Positions 1 through 8,466 of a stretch of 14,646 bases of DNA are shown here, one piece after another. The first letter of the stretch is position 1; every line of letters begins with the position of its first letter. Source of the DNA: PUMD01 sp964599275 (GTDB lineage Bacteria; Bacillota; Sulfobacillia; SLMV01); the NCBI GenBank assembly GCA_964599275.1, contig CAZRFK010000050.1, positions 1-14,646 on the forward strand, given 5' to 3'. A program made the position numbers and the translations under genes. Below the pieces are notes generated by a model. The model did not search any database, was not told the DNA's origin, and saw nothing but the letters and a program-made list of their open reading frames with translations.

Positions 1-477
1 CTCCTTTTCGGTGGACAACAGCAGAGACAGCTGCGGCCGGGCACCGAAAACGTACCCGGGACTGCTGGCTTCGCCCTGGCAGTAAAGATGGTCTGTGAAT
101 CGATGACCGAAAGGCGCCGGAATTACGAAAAATTCCGCCAGCTCATGCTGGACGTACTGGATGAACAGGGAGTATCCCATGCAGTGAATGGACATTTGCA
201 ACACTATCTTCCGCACATTCTGAATATCAGTTTCCCGGACATAAAGGCCGATGTTCTGGTGAAAAATCTGGATCTGCAAGGAATAGCAGTATCCACAGGC
301 TCCGCCTGTACAGCCGGAACTGTTCAGCCTTCACATGTAGTGACAGCAATGCACGGAGCAAAGCGGGCTTCATCGGCAGTCAGATTCAGCTTTGGCAGGA
401 GCAACACTGCCCGACAGGTGGAAAAAGCCGCCCTTACAACCGCAGGGATTATCCGCCGTCTCAGGGAGGGGAAATAA
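1..477 (+). CDS. Cysteine desulfurase (NifS/IscS/YrvO family), C-terminal part; 5' end outside window
   Basis: This PLP enzyme takes sulfur from L-cysteine as an enzyme-bound persulfide. The frame is open from base 1 and gives about 158 residues of a protein normally 380-400 aa long. Visible landmarks are the GGxQ...LRPGTENV segment near the start, a class V aminotransferase signature, and the active-site loop STGSACTAG, whose sulfur-accepting Cys codon is at 307-309. The stop TAA (475-477) is one base before the mnmA start, and the mnmA ribosome binding site lies inside this gene, so the two are almost certainly cotranscribed and translationally coupled. As in the Bacillus yrvO-mnmA pair, the context suggests a desulfurase dedicated to tRNA thiolation rather than general Fe-S assembly; that specialisation is inferred. 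No defect is seen in the visible part. Confidence 0.95.
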   Translation, partial: LLFGGQQQRQLRPGTENVPGTAGFALAVKMVCESMTERRRNYEKFRQLMLDVLDEQGVSHAVNGHLQHYLPHILNISFPDIKADVLVKNLDLQGIAVSTGSACTAGTVQPSHVVTAMHGAKRASSAVRFSFGRSNTARQVEKAALTTAGIIRRLREGK

Positions 478-478
478 G

Positions 479-1633
479 ATGATTGATAAAAATATATTAC
501 CACAGTTGAACCGGGAGAGATTTTGCAAGTCCCCGGAAAAGACCCGGGTTGTAGTGGGCATGTCGGGAGGGGTCGATTCATCAGTTGCCGCCCTTATGTT
601 AAAAGATTTGGGCTTTGAGGTGATCGGCCTGTTCATGAAAAATTGGGATGACAGTGATGAGGATGAAATTTGCCCGGCGACTGAGGATTATGAAGATGTC
701 GTTGAGGTATGCAATCATATCGGAATTCCCTACTACTCGGTCAATTTCGAGCAGGAGTACTGGGATCGGGTATTCACTTACTTCCTTGACGAATATAAAA
801 ATGGGAGAACACCAAATCCTGACGTTTTATGCAACAGGGAGATCAAATTCAAGGCGTTTCTGGATTATGCCCTGGATCTGGGAGCAGACTTTATGGCCAC
901 CGGGCATTATGCACAGATAGATATAGAACAAGGACGCCACCGGCTGCTGCGAGGGGTCGATGAGAACAAGGACCAGACTTATTTTCTGAACCAGCTGTCA
1001 CAGAAGCAGATAGCCCAGTCACTGTTCCCCATAGGTCACCTTGATAAAGACCAGGTCCGGGAGATTGCCCACGATGCTCACCTGCCAACAGCAGACAAAG
1101 CCGACAGCACCGGTATATGTTTCATAGGTGAACGGGATTTCAAGGAATTCCTAATTGAATATCTCCCCGCTCAGCCAGGCGACATACGAACAGTTTCGGG
1201 CGAGAAGAAGGGCAAACACGATGGACTGATGTATCGCACTATCGGGCAGCGCAGGGGATTGGGAATAGGGGGCCCCGGGGGACCTTGGTTTGTTGTGGGA
1301 AAAGACCTCAAAAACAATGCACTCATAGTGGCAGAAAGTTCTGACAACCCTTATCTATATTCAGAGGGCCTGTCCGCTTCAGGTCTTAATTGGATTGACA
1401 AAAGCCCGCCTGCTGAGACTTTTGACTGTACAGCCAGGGTCCGTTACCGGCAGCCTGACAAACCAGTCACTGTGCAAATGCTCGATGGCGACCGCTGTGA
1501 GGTCATCTTTGAGAAACCGATGAGAGCTGTAACACCCGGTCAATTCGTGGTTTTTTATAACGATCAGGTATGTCTGGGCGGAGGGACCATCGAGGAGGTT
1601 TTCAGACTAAAACAGTTGGAACTTGAAAACTAG
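479..1633 (+). CDS. mnmA: tRNA-specific 2-thiouridylase MnmA
   Basis: MnmA activates U34 of Lys, Glu and Gln tRNAs with ATP and replaces O2 by sulfur, giving s2U34 in the cytoplasm. The protein is 384 aa (E. coli MnmA 368). It has the PP-loop GMSGGVDSS at residues 27-35, the catalytic Cys118 in NPDVLC, and the second catalytic Cys214 in STGIC; the ATGHYA segment (139-144) and the TIGQRRGLGIGG segment (254-265) are also typical. I chose the ATG at 479 because a GGGAGGGG ribosome binding site lies just upstream and the PP-loop then sits at the usual distance. The open frame extends 29 codons further upstream, but that part lies inside the desulfurase gene and has no family match. The likely sulfur donor is the desulfurase encoded immediately upstream. 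The gene is complete and shows nothing unusual. Confidence 0.97.
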   Translation: MIDKNILPQLNRERFCKSPEKTRVVVGMSGGVDSSVAALMLKDLGFEVIGLFMKNWDDSDEDEICPATEDYEDVVEVCNHIGIPYYSVNFEQEYWDRVFTYFLDEYKNGRTPNPDVLCNREIKFKAFLDYALDLGADFMATGHYAQIDIEQGRHRLLRGVDENKDQTYFLNQLSQKQIAQSLFPIGHLDKDQVREIAHDAHLPTADKADSTGICFIGERDFKEFLIEYLPAQPGDIRTVSGEKKGKHDGLMYRTIGQRRGLGIGGPGGPWFVVGKDLKNNALIVAESSDNPYLYSEGLSASGLNWIDKSPPAETFDCTARVRYRQPDKPVTVQMLDGDRCEVIFEKPMRAVTPGQFVVFYNDQVCLGGGTIEEVFRLKQLELEN

Positions 1634-1679
1634 ACTCCCCCTTTCATAATCTCTTCTCCCTGGTAAAGCAAAAGATGAT

Positions 1680-1715
1680 GGACTCGCTGTTTCCCTGGAT
1701 GAAAAACAGCAGTCC
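1680..1715. terminator. Hairpin between convergent mnmA and copA
   Basis: The arms are GGACTCGCTGTTT (1680-1692) and AAACAGCAGTCC (1704-1715). They form about 12 base pairs with one bulged C around an 11-nt loop. The hairpin lies midway between two convergent genes, where a shared terminator is expected. There is no real T tract on the plus side and only a broken one (ATCTTTTGCTTT) on the minus side, so termination is inferred from position and stem strength. Confidence 0.45.
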
Positions 1716-1751
1716 ACCACCTCTGCAAACCATCAGTTGTGGTCAATCTTT

Positions 1752-4157
1752 TCAAACGGACTCTGTCAGTTGAACTTTCCGCAAACGCGTCGAATTAAGG
1801 ACCACAGTAATGGAACTGATGGTCATGGCTATCATGGCTATAACTGGATTCAAAAATCCCATGGCGGCAACGGGAATGGCGATGGTGTTGTAAATATACG
1901 CCCAGAACAGATTCTGACGGATCGTCCTGAATGTAGCCTGACTCAACCGGACCCCAGCCACCACTGCACTGAGATTGCCGCGGACCAGAGTTATATCCGC
2001 GGCCTCGATGGCGATATCAGTCCCTGTTCCAATGGCAATACCCACGTGTGCCTGCTTCAGGGCAGGGGCATCATTGATACCGTCTCCAACCATGGCCACC
2101 ATTTCGCCAGTCTCTTGAATCTTTTTGATTTCTTCAGTTTTTTCGTCAGGCAAAACCTCGGCTCTCACTCGTTCGATGCCGACTTTTTCAGCTATTGCCC
2201 TGGCTGTTCTTTCATTGTCGCCAGTGAGCATCACCGGGGTTAAGCCCATTTCTTTCAAATCTGTAATGGCCTGTTTTGAATCGTCTTTCAGAGTATCGGC
2301 AACCGCTATAATACCAATGAGTTCTTGATCATAAGCCACCAACATGGCCGTTTTGGCTTCCTTTTCCAGACCGGTCAGCGTATCACTCACGTGATCTATC
2401 CTTACATCCCGATCGCGAAGCAGCTTCTTGTTGCCGATCAGAATCTCTCGGCCATCCAGACGACCTTCAATACCGTGACCTGGAATGGCCTGAAAATCTT
2501 CAATATTTGACAACTCTACATTCTCTGATTTGGCCTCGGCAACTATGGCTTCGCCAAGTGGATGTTCAGAAGCAGATTCCGCACTTGCTGCATAAGAAAT
2601 CAGCTGTTCCTCGTTCAAATCACCCATTGGTATAACGTCCGTCACCTGAGGCTCGCCCCTGGTGATGGTGCCAGTTTTGTCCAGCACAATTGTTGAAATT
2701 TCTTTCATGGTCTGCACGGCAGCACCATCCCTTATCAACACGCCGTTTTCAGCTCCCTTGCCGATACCGACCATGAGAGCGGTTGGAGTGGCCAGACCCA
2801 GCGCACAGGGACAGGCTATGACCAGCACAGCGATGCTGGCAAAGACTGCAGTGGTAACAGCTGCTGTTCCACCGAGAATGATCCACACTGCAAAAGTGAG
2901 CAGGGAAAGCACTATCACCACTGGCACGAAATATCCAGTGATGCGGTCAGCAAATTCCTGTATCGGAACTTTGGAGGCCTGCGCCTCCTCCACCATGCGA
3001 ATCACCTGGGAAAGGAAGGTGTCCTTGCCCACCCGGGTGGCTTTTACTTTCAATACCCCCTGTTTGTTGATGGTAGCCCCAATCACCTCGTCACCGGTGT
3101 TTTTTTCATTAGGAATGGGTTCTCCGGTAGCCATCGATTCATCTACCGTGCTGCTGCCTTCAACGACCTCGCCGTCGGTGGGAATTTTCTCACCGGGACG
3201 CACAATCATCACGTCACCGATCTGAACTTCTTCAAGTGCCACCTCTTTTTCCTCACCATCCACCACAACTCTGGCAGTATCTGCCCCCAGTTCCAGCAGC
3301 TTCTTTATAGCCTGAGAGGCCTTGCCGCGGGCGCGGGCTTCCAGATACCGTCCCAGGAGGTGAAATGACATGATTCCTGCGGCCAGGCCGAAAAAGGTAT
3401 GCACGTCAAAAAACAATGCCGATACTCCGTATCCAAATGCTGCAAAAGTCCCCAGGGCGATCAGAACATCCATATTTGCTCCACCGTGCCGCACAGCCCG
3501 GAAAGCTGAGCTGAGAGTTTTCCTACCGAGCACAAAAACCACAGGAAATGCCAGTGAAGCCTCGATTGCTATCTGTACCGGGCGGCTTACAGGAAGGCGA
3601 AATCCCACCATACCGCCCAGCATCAACACCCAGACCGGTATAGTAAGGATAAAAGCCCACATGACTTTCCTACGAGCGATGTGCATCTTCTCAATTTCTT
3701 CGTCTTCAGTCTCTTCTTCTTCAGCACTTACAACTGTGTACCCTGCCTTTTCGACCTGTTCAACAAGTTCACCCTCATCAACTGCACTGGGAATAAACTG
3801 CACCCGGGCAGTTTCTGTCGCCAGGTTGACGTTGGCCTCCACAACTCCCCTGTAATTAGATAGAGCTCGTTCCACCTTATTGGCGCAGGCCGCACAGGTC
3901 ATGTCAGCAACGGAGAGTTCCTCGGTTTTAGTTTCCACCTCGTAGCCAGCTCTGATCACAGATTCAGCCATATCATCAACACTGACCTGTTCTGGATCGT
4001 AGGTAACCGAGGCCTTATCGTTGGTGATTACCACAGAAGCCTTTGTTACACCTTCCATTTGTGAAAGCGCCTGCTCCACCTTGTTAGCGCAGGCAGCGCA
4101 GGTCATTCCATCAACCGAAAACTGAATTTTTTTGTTCTCTGCTTTGGCATTTACCAC
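1752..4157 (-). CDS. copA: Copper-exporting P1B-type ATPase CopA
   Basis: This membrane pump exports Cu(I) with ATP hydrolysis. The 801-aa protein has two N-terminal heavy-metal-binding domains, each with MTCAAC (Cys20/Cys23 and Cys88/Cys91). It then has membrane segments from about residue 165, the actuator TGE (344-346), the Cu(I) motif CPC (449-451), the phosphorylation motif DKTGT (493-497), the nucleotide-binding HP pair in SEHPLG (His532-Pro533), and GDGIND (691-696). The last membrane segments carry YN (756-757) and MxxSS (778-782), the P1B-1 copper signature. The start is GTG: GAGGAGGG sits six bases upstream, and the nearby ATG (4157-4159) meets a stop after two codons. A separate promoter and a CsoR-like operator lie directly upstream, so copper-dependent derepression is likely. 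No CsoR regulator or CopZ chaperone gene is in the window. Confidence 0.97.
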   Translation of the reverse strand: MVNAKAENKKIQFSVDGMTCAACANKVEQALSQMEGVTKASVVITNDKASVTYDPEQVSVDDMAESVIRAGYEVETKTEELSVADMTCAACANKVERALSNYRGVVEANVNLATETARVQFIPSAVDEGELVEQVEKAGYTVVSAEEEETEDEEIEKMHIARRKVMWAFILTIPVWVLMLGGMVGFRLPVSRPVQIAIEASLAFPVVFVLGRKTLSSAFRAVRHGGANMDVLIALGTFAAFGYGVSALFFDVHTFFGLAAGIMSFHLLGRYLEARARGKASQAIKKLLELGADTARVVVDGEEKEVALEEVQIGDVMIVRPGEKIPTDGEVVEGSSTVDESMATGEPIPNEKNTGDEVIGATINKQGVLKVKATRVGKDTFLSQVIRMVEEAQASKVPIQEFADRITGYFVPVVIVLSLLTFAVWIILGGTAAVTTAVFASIAVLVIACPCALGLATPTALMVGIGKGAENGVLIRDGAAVQTMKEISTIVLDKTGTITRGEPQVTDVIPMGDLNEEQLISYAASAESASEHPLGEAIVAEAKSENVELSNIEDFQAIPGHGIEGRLDGREILIGNKKLLRDRDVRIDHVSDTLTGLEKEAKTAMLVAYDQELIGIIAVADTLKDDSKQAITDLKEMGLTPVMLTGDNERTARAIAEKVGIERVRAEVLPDEKTEEIKKIQETGEMVAMVGDGINDAPALKQAHVGIAIGTGTDIAIEAADITLVRGNLSAVVAGVRLSQATFRTIRQNLFWAYIYNTIAIPVAAMGFLNPVIAMIAMTISSITVVLNSTRLRKVQLTESV

Positions 4158-4187
4158 ATTTGACCCTCCTCAATTCAGCGACTCACC

Positions 4188-4208
4188 TCATACCCCCACC
4201 CGGTATGA
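4188..4208 (-). promoter_or_regulatory. CsoR-type copper operator of copA
   Basis: There is an inverted repeat with perfect 7-bp arms (TCATACC at 4188-4194, GGTATGA at 4202-4208) around a C-rich 7-bp centre. On the plus strand the core reads CATACCCCCACCCGGTATG. This matches the general form of CsoR/RcnR-family operators, ATACC-type arms flanking a G/C-rich spacer. It covers the expected transcription start and touches the -10 box, so bound repressor should block initiation. The regulator itself is not encoded here. The match is by eye, not by a matrix search. Confidence 0.7.
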
Positions 4209-4236
4209 TTTTATTTCCACAAGACCCAGTTGTCAA
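4208..4236 (-). promoter_or_regulatory. Sigma-A promoter of copA
   Basis: Read on the minus strand, TTGACA (4236-4231) is followed by exactly 17 bases and TAAAAT (4213-4208). The -35 is perfect and the -10 has one mismatch to TATAAT. Transcription would start near 4201, inside the CsoR-like inverted repeat, leaving a leader of about 45 nt before the GTG start. This separates copA transcription from the dam gene upstream on the same strand. Confidence 0.75.
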
Positions 4237-4333
4237 GTAGTGTTACCTTCCCAGGAACCATTACTCCCCAATAAAAATCAAAGACCAGGGGAATGACAAC
4301 TCACGTTTACCCATTGACTGCAGACTATGTGAG

Positions 4334-5224
4334 TCAGTAGTTTTTCACAATTAACTCATCAACTTCACCGCGGTCATCAGCCCGCGAATTTATGGCTCTT
4401 CTGGCTTTGACCACAGCAAAATTGAATTCCTCATAAAAGCTGCGCACCGGCTCAGTATCCGAATTGCTCAGAAGGCAGAGGCCGCCGTTGTTGTCTATCC
4501 TTCTGAACATATCAGCGAGCCGTTTCTGATCTCCGCCGCTAAAGCCTTCTTTGGTGTAGGAAGTGAAGTTGCTCGTATCAGAGAGAGGAACATAAGGAGG
4601 GTCAAAATAAATGAAGTCGCCAGGTCCTATGTCAAACTCGTTTTCAACTGAGGTGAAATCGTCCTGATAAATGGCAGCTCTGGACAGTGCTCTGCTGGCA
4701 GCACGCAGATTATTCTCATCGCAGATCAGGGGGGCCTTGTATTTGCCGTACGGCACATTAAACTGACCGTCCGAATTCAGCCGGTACAGACCATTGTAAC
4801 ATGTCCTGTTCATATAAATGAACCTGGCAGCTCTTTCTACCGGGGACAGTTGTGCTGGACACCAGAGTTCCTCATCACTCAAGTCCAGTTCTTCTGTTTT
4901 GGATGTGGACAATCCTCTGACCCGGTAAAAGTGCTCTTCACAGTGCTTTTTCTCGTGTTCTTTCAGTAATCCAATCAGTTCCTCAACGCTGTCTTTTACC
5001 ATTTTATACGCATTGATGAGGTCGTAGCTGGTATCAACAAGGATGCTCGGGTAGTGAGATAGTTCGAAAAATAATGCGCCGCCCCCAACGAAAGGTTCAA
5101 AATACCTGTCAAAGCTGTCCGGGATATGCGATAGCAGCTCGGAAATTATCTGCCGCTTTCCGCCAGCCCATTTGACGAAAGGCCTGGCCCCAGATTTGCT
5201 GTCCTGTGGTTCGTTATTGTCCAT
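4334..5224 (-). CDS. dam: Dam-family DNA adenine N6-methyltransferase (D12 class)
   Basis: This enzyme transfers a methyl group from S-adenosylmethionine to adenine N6 in DNA, most likely in GATC. The 296-aa protein (E. coli Dam 278) shows the N-terminal PFVKWAGGKRQ (15-25), the SAM-binding motif FEPFVGGGA (42-50), NRTCYNGLYRLN (139-150) typical of Dam, the catalytic DPPY (208-211), and the family end-motif VDELIVKNY (288-296). The order, SAM site before DPPY, is that of the alpha group. The ATG at 5224 starts the family-matching region; upstream AGAGGTAGGTG is a plausible, slightly distant ribosome binding site. No restriction endonuclease gene is adjacent, so it looks like a solitary methyltransferase. 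Its upstream neighbour on the same strand ends 82 bases away; it could share that operon or have its own promoter. The GATC specificity is inferred from the family. Confidence 0.93.
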   Translation of the reverse strand: MDNNEPQDSKSGARPFVKWAGGKRQIISELLSHIPDSFDRYFEPFVGGGALFFELSHYPSILVDTSYDLINAYKMVKDSVEELIGLLKEHEKKHCEEHFYRVRGLSTSKTEELDLSDEELWCPAQLSPVERAARFIYMNRTCYNGLYRLNSDGQFNVPYGKYKAPLICDENNLRAASRALSRAAIYQDDFTSVENEFDIGPGDFIYFDPPYVPLSDTSNFTSYTKEGFSGGDQKRLADMFRRIDNNGGLCLLSNSDTEPVRSFYEEFNFAVVKARRAINSRADDRGEVDELIVKNY

Positions 5225-5306
5225 TTATACATCACACCTACCTCTTTTGGCCATTTTAACATAATCTGCAAGACGGTATTTACTATTTACTAAACAGCAC
5301 AGGCAA

Positions 5307-6674
5307 TCAGACCTGTCGTTCCAGGTTTGCCTGCATGACCAGGACTTCTCGAGATCCTTGCAGAACCACCCTGGCCGCAGGACCTGTCAGTCCCGAGTCC
5401 ATCTCTACTCCTTCGTTCATCAGTTTGGAAACTGTCCCCGTTCGCATAAAGTGAGGACCGCGCAGAATCAGCACCTGATCTCCTTCAGAAATATCATCCT
5501 CAGACTGAGACCATTCTCCAGGCCCCTGCTGTTCATCTGCAGGTAGAAGTATTTCTGGCCGAACCACCCCTGCTCTTATCTGTGTGGTCCCATTCAAATA
5601 GGCGGTGCGTCCTGCGTATTCTGAGAAAACTTCAAACAGCGTGTCATTCATGGATAAGTTTTCACTAAATCCCTCAGTAATTATGACTGCCAGGCTGAGT
5701 GGTTCGGAGCCAGTCAGACCCAGCTCCATCCTCTGCCCGGTCAGGTCATACACACAATCGCCCCGCATGCAGCCGGCAATTATACCAGCCACACCCAGCT
5801 GCCCGGCGGTAAGCACAGCATCTGCCGTTACCGCACCGCGAGTAACCAGCACATCATTCTGCATGGAATCATCCAGGGTTTCTTTTTGCAGAACTGATGT
5901 GCTGTCTTCACTGAGTACTCGTACAGTTCCACTATGTTCGCCGCCCATTCCAAACACTCCACTAACCCGTGTGACATGAGATTCAATTACTGCCCCCAGT
6001 TGGGGAATAACTCTGCAGACTGTGCCGGGAAGGAATGCCCGAACAGAAATCTCAGTCTGGGAGCGCTGAAGCAGCACTGTCCCATCACTGGCATCAATGT
6101 TGAGAATTTCTCCATCAAATGGAGCCATTACGGAATTACGAATATCCTGATGGGCCACCGCGATTATTTCTCCCTGACGCACTGCATCGCCTTTGTTGAC
6201 TCTCAGATGCTCTCTAATTGCATCCGGACTGCACTGCAAGGGTTCGGAAACCGGAATGGTAACTGAAGATTTTTCCGTCTCTTTATCTTCCCTGATCAGA
6301 ACCATACCCAGCTCCGGATAAATGGTCTCAATAACACCCTCAGTGGGAGATTTCGCCTGCAAAACGCTTCTAAATAAACCCAAAACTGAATGCGTCACTT
6401 CAACCAGAGGTTCGCCCATCTTGACCCGATCCCCCTCCTGAACACACCAGTCTTCAGGCTCAAGTTCAGAGGGGTCGGCCGCCTCAACTCTTCTGGCGGC
6501 ATCGAAAACAACGGGTGCACTGAACAACTTTTCGACCCGGGCCAGTTCCTGGGCTGCTTCTACCCGCTGCCCTTGCTCTGCCAGGACCTTACCTGGCAGA
6601 GAGGCTGTTCGCTCACGTCTCAAAATAATATTTTTTTGGAGTCGCCAGTGGTGTTGGGTGACTTTATTCACCAT
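5307..6674 (-). CDS. Uncharacterised barrel-sandwich (lipoyl/biotinyl-like) and KOW-like protein, partner of the GlmL-like gene
   Basis: The function is not known to me. From the ATG at 6674 the protein is 455 aa, soluble, with no signal peptide or membrane segment. It contains three segments built like biotinyl/lipoyl barrel-sandwich folds: about residues 22-48 (PGKVLAEQGQRVEAAQELA), 76-128 (VQEGDRVKMGEPLVEV, then SPTEGVIETI) and 158-205 (VNKGDAVRQGEIIAVA, then APFDGEILNI). None has the lysine motif of a cofactor-carrying domain, so the folds are probably structural. The middle (about 205-370) is rich in Gly and beta-branched residues. The tail has GDQVLILRGPHF followed by GTVSKL, like a KOW domain. 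The frame is open for 48 more codons upstream, but these lie inside the neighbouring gene. The chosen ATG overlaps that gene's end by 11 bases, implying translational coupling and joint function. Assignments are from pattern recognition only. Confidence 0.8.
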   Translation of the reverse strand: MVNKVTQHHWRLQKNIILRRERTASLPGKVLAEQGQRVEAAQELARVEKLFSAPVVFDAARRVEAADPSELEPEDWCVQEGDRVKMGEPLVEVTHSVLGLFRSVLQAKSPTEGVIETIYPELGMVLIREDKETEKSSVTIPVSEPLQCSPDAIREHLRVNKGDAVRQGEIIAVAHQDIRNSVMAPFDGEILNIDASDGTVLLQRSQTEISVRAFLPGTVCRVIPQLGAVIESHVTRVSGVFGMGGEHSGTVRVLSEDSTSVLQKETLDDSMQNDVLVTRGAVTADAVLTAGQLGVAGIIAGCMRGDCVYDLTGQRMELGLTGSEPLSLAVIITEGFSENLSMNDTLFEVFSEYAGRTAYLNGTTQIRAGVVRPEILLPADEQQGPGEWSQSEDDISEGDQVLILRGPHFMRTGTVSKLMNEGVEMDSGLTGPAARVVLQGSREVLVMQANLERQV

Positions 6675-8466
6675 GATCACCTGCTTCTCCGCTGAGCCAT
6701 TTCTCTTTTTTGCCCGCTCTTTTGTATCCGTATATCTCAAAAACGTCTGAACTGCCGCTGACATTTCGCATGCTTTGATGCACCGGTCTGTTCCTTCCGT
6801 CCAGCAGCAAAACCTCATTATCCTGCCACAATCTCAGCTGTTTTTTCTGCGCAGAAAGCCCCATTTCTGTCTTCCTCTCAGGAAGCACCTCCAGATTATA
6901 TGTTCCCCTTTCCCCCAGGTGCAACAGCGAGAGCTCCTCGGCCTTTATTCTGGCCGTACATTCAAAGCCGTTATCATCAAATATGCGAAGTTCAGCCAGT
7001 GTCTCCCCCGGCCGACAGTGATGCTCCACCGGACTCAGACACCATCCGATACTCATCAACACTTCCTGGATGAGGGAAAGAGCACTCTCCTCATCCGTCT
7101 GGGCTATCGCTCCCAGATGGGGCATCATGAAACCTTGGTCCACAAGTATTCTCGTGAGGCCCTCCGGCTCAAATGCATCAACGATCATTCCCATGGCCTG
7201 CCGGGGATCGGCTGCGTGTGAAAGGACTCCACCACTTCCAATTATAGCTTCAATTCCAGATTTCTCTAGGAGTTGTCCTGAAGTTGAACCAGTCGAATCT
7301 TTTTCAGCAAGGTTTGCTCCCCTCAGGCCCACCACCAGCTGGTGGTGATGCTGCAGTGCCAGTCTCATGGCCTCTCGCGCCATAGAGTGTTCCATCATCA
7401 AATCACCTTCAGTCTGCGGCAGCGTGGTCGGTCGTATCATCTTGTTGAGCGTCCATTCCCGCAGACGCTCACCGCTGATGTTAAAGGGAAGCCAGCGGCG
7501 TATGTTCTCTGTAGTCGAGTTCGCCAGTACGTTGCTGATGCTGTAGCTCATACCCAGATTGGCACTCACAGTACGGTACAGCTCACCCCCAATGATGGAG
7601 AAAATATCCGTAGTAGCTCCACCTAGGTCAACTCCCAGAACATCAGATTCCATCATCCCGTATAACCTGCGCATTACAACACCGAATGCCCCCGGTGTCG
7701 GCAGAATCGAGCCATCAACCTCAGAAATTAGTTGAAAGTAACCCGGGGCATGAGCCATAACATGCTCCATGAATATCTCGTGGATACGCTCCCGCACCGG
7801 CTGCAGATTCTCAACATGAGGCTCAGGCCGCAAATTCGCACAGAGATGCAGATCTACCGCTTCTGACAAAACGTCACGTATAAGGGGTACGGCTTCACTG
7901 TTGCCGGCATATATGACCGGCAGTTTTTTGTCGCTACCAAATCTCGGTTTAGGAGAGGCGTCTCGCACGAATTCTGCCATTTTCATCACATGACTGATCT
8001 GTCCACCTTCTGTGCCTCCAGTCATCAGCAGCATATCAGCATTCACCGTCCGCAGCTGCCTGACTCTCTCTGACGACAGACGTCCATCGTTTATATGATG
8101 TACATCAAGCAGCACAGCTCCGGCTCCCAGAGCCGCCCGTTGAGCGCTTTCGGCGGTCATCTTTCTCCATACTCCAGTTACCACCATCTGAAGACCGCCC
8201 CCGGCACTGGAGGATGCCGCCACCTGATCAACACCGCCCTGTCCCCGCCAGATCTGACCTTTTTCATCGAGAAGACGTCTGCCTGTGCGCTCCTGGACGG
8301 ACTTGACTGCCCTTTTCACGCCGACCATCACATCTTCTTCCGGCGACTCCACGGTAGTGGGACTGTCTGACACTGCGAGTACAGAAGTTGATTTTCCCAC
8401 ACTGAACAACCGGGCTTTTGTGGTGGTGCTTCCCACGTCCAGTGCCAGAATAATCCGATTTTCCAT
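6664..8466 (-). CDS. GlmL/MutL-family protein (glutamate mutase accessory-type ASKHA ATPase), long form
   Basis: This belongs to the family annotated as methylaspartate mutase accessory protein GlmL (formerly MutL), thought to act as an ATP-dependent reactivase or chaperone of B12-dependent mutases. It is unrelated to mismatch-repair MutL. The actin/Hsp70-like ATP site is visible: phosphate-1 LDVGSTTTK (residues 9-17), phosphate-2 LGVDLGGATTDIF (277-289) and the adenosine motif IIGSGGVLSHA (408-418). The ATG at 8466 follows GGGAGGG; the open frame runs 30 codons further up without family character. At 600 aa it exceeds the roughly 460 aa of clostridial GlmL; the extra C-terminus (from about 485) is beta-rich (GETLAELRIFDDNGF, then LGERGTYNLEVLPE). 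No mutase subunit gene (glmS/glmE, oraS/oraE) is in the window, so the client protein is unknown. It forms a coupled pair with the next gene (11-nt overlap). Confidence 0.9.
   Translation of the reverse strand: MENRIILALDVGSTTTKARLFSVGKSTSVLAVSDSPTTVESPEEDVMVGVKRAVKSVQERTGRRLLDEKGQIWRGQGGVDQVAASSSAGGGLQMVVTGVWRKMTAESAQRAALGAGAVLLDVHHINDGRLSSERVRQLRTVNADMLLMTGGTEGGQISHVMKMAEFVRDASPKPRFGSDKKLPVIYAGNSEAVPLIRDVLSEAVDLHLCANLRPEPHVENLQPVRERIHEIFMEHVMAHAPGYFQLISEVDGSILPTPGAFGVVMRRLYGMMESDVLGVDLGGATTDIFSIIGGELYRTVSANLGMSYSISNVLANSTTENIRRWLPFNISGERLREWTLNKMIRPTTLPQTEGDLMMEHSMAREAMRLALQHHHQLVVGLRGANLAEKDSTGSTSGQLLEKSGIEAIIGSGGVLSHAADPRQAMGMIVDAFEPEGLTRILVDQGFMMPHLGAIAQTDEESALSLIQEVLMSIGWCLSPVEHHCRPGETLAELRIFDDNGFECTARIKAEELSLLHLGERGTYNLEVLPERKTEMGLSAQKKQLRLWQDNEVLLLDGRNRPVHQSMRNVSGSSDVFEIYGYKRAGKKEKWLSGEAGDHGE

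Noticed and set aside
1737..3863. Plus-strand open frames of 60-187 codons over copA
   Set aside because: They are antisense shadows of a clear P-type ATPase and show no family features or ribosome binding sites.
6675..6818. N-terminal 48-codon extension of the barrel-sandwich protein
   Set aside because: It lies wholly inside the GlmL-like gene in another frame and lacks family character; the ATG at 6674 gives a normal coupled overlap.
4334..8466. Mismatch-repair link between dam and a 'MutL' gene
   Set aside because: The MutL-named protein here is the GlmL type with actin/Hsp70-like ATP motifs (LDVGSTTTK, GVDLGGATT), not a GHKL-ATPase MutL of mismatch repair.
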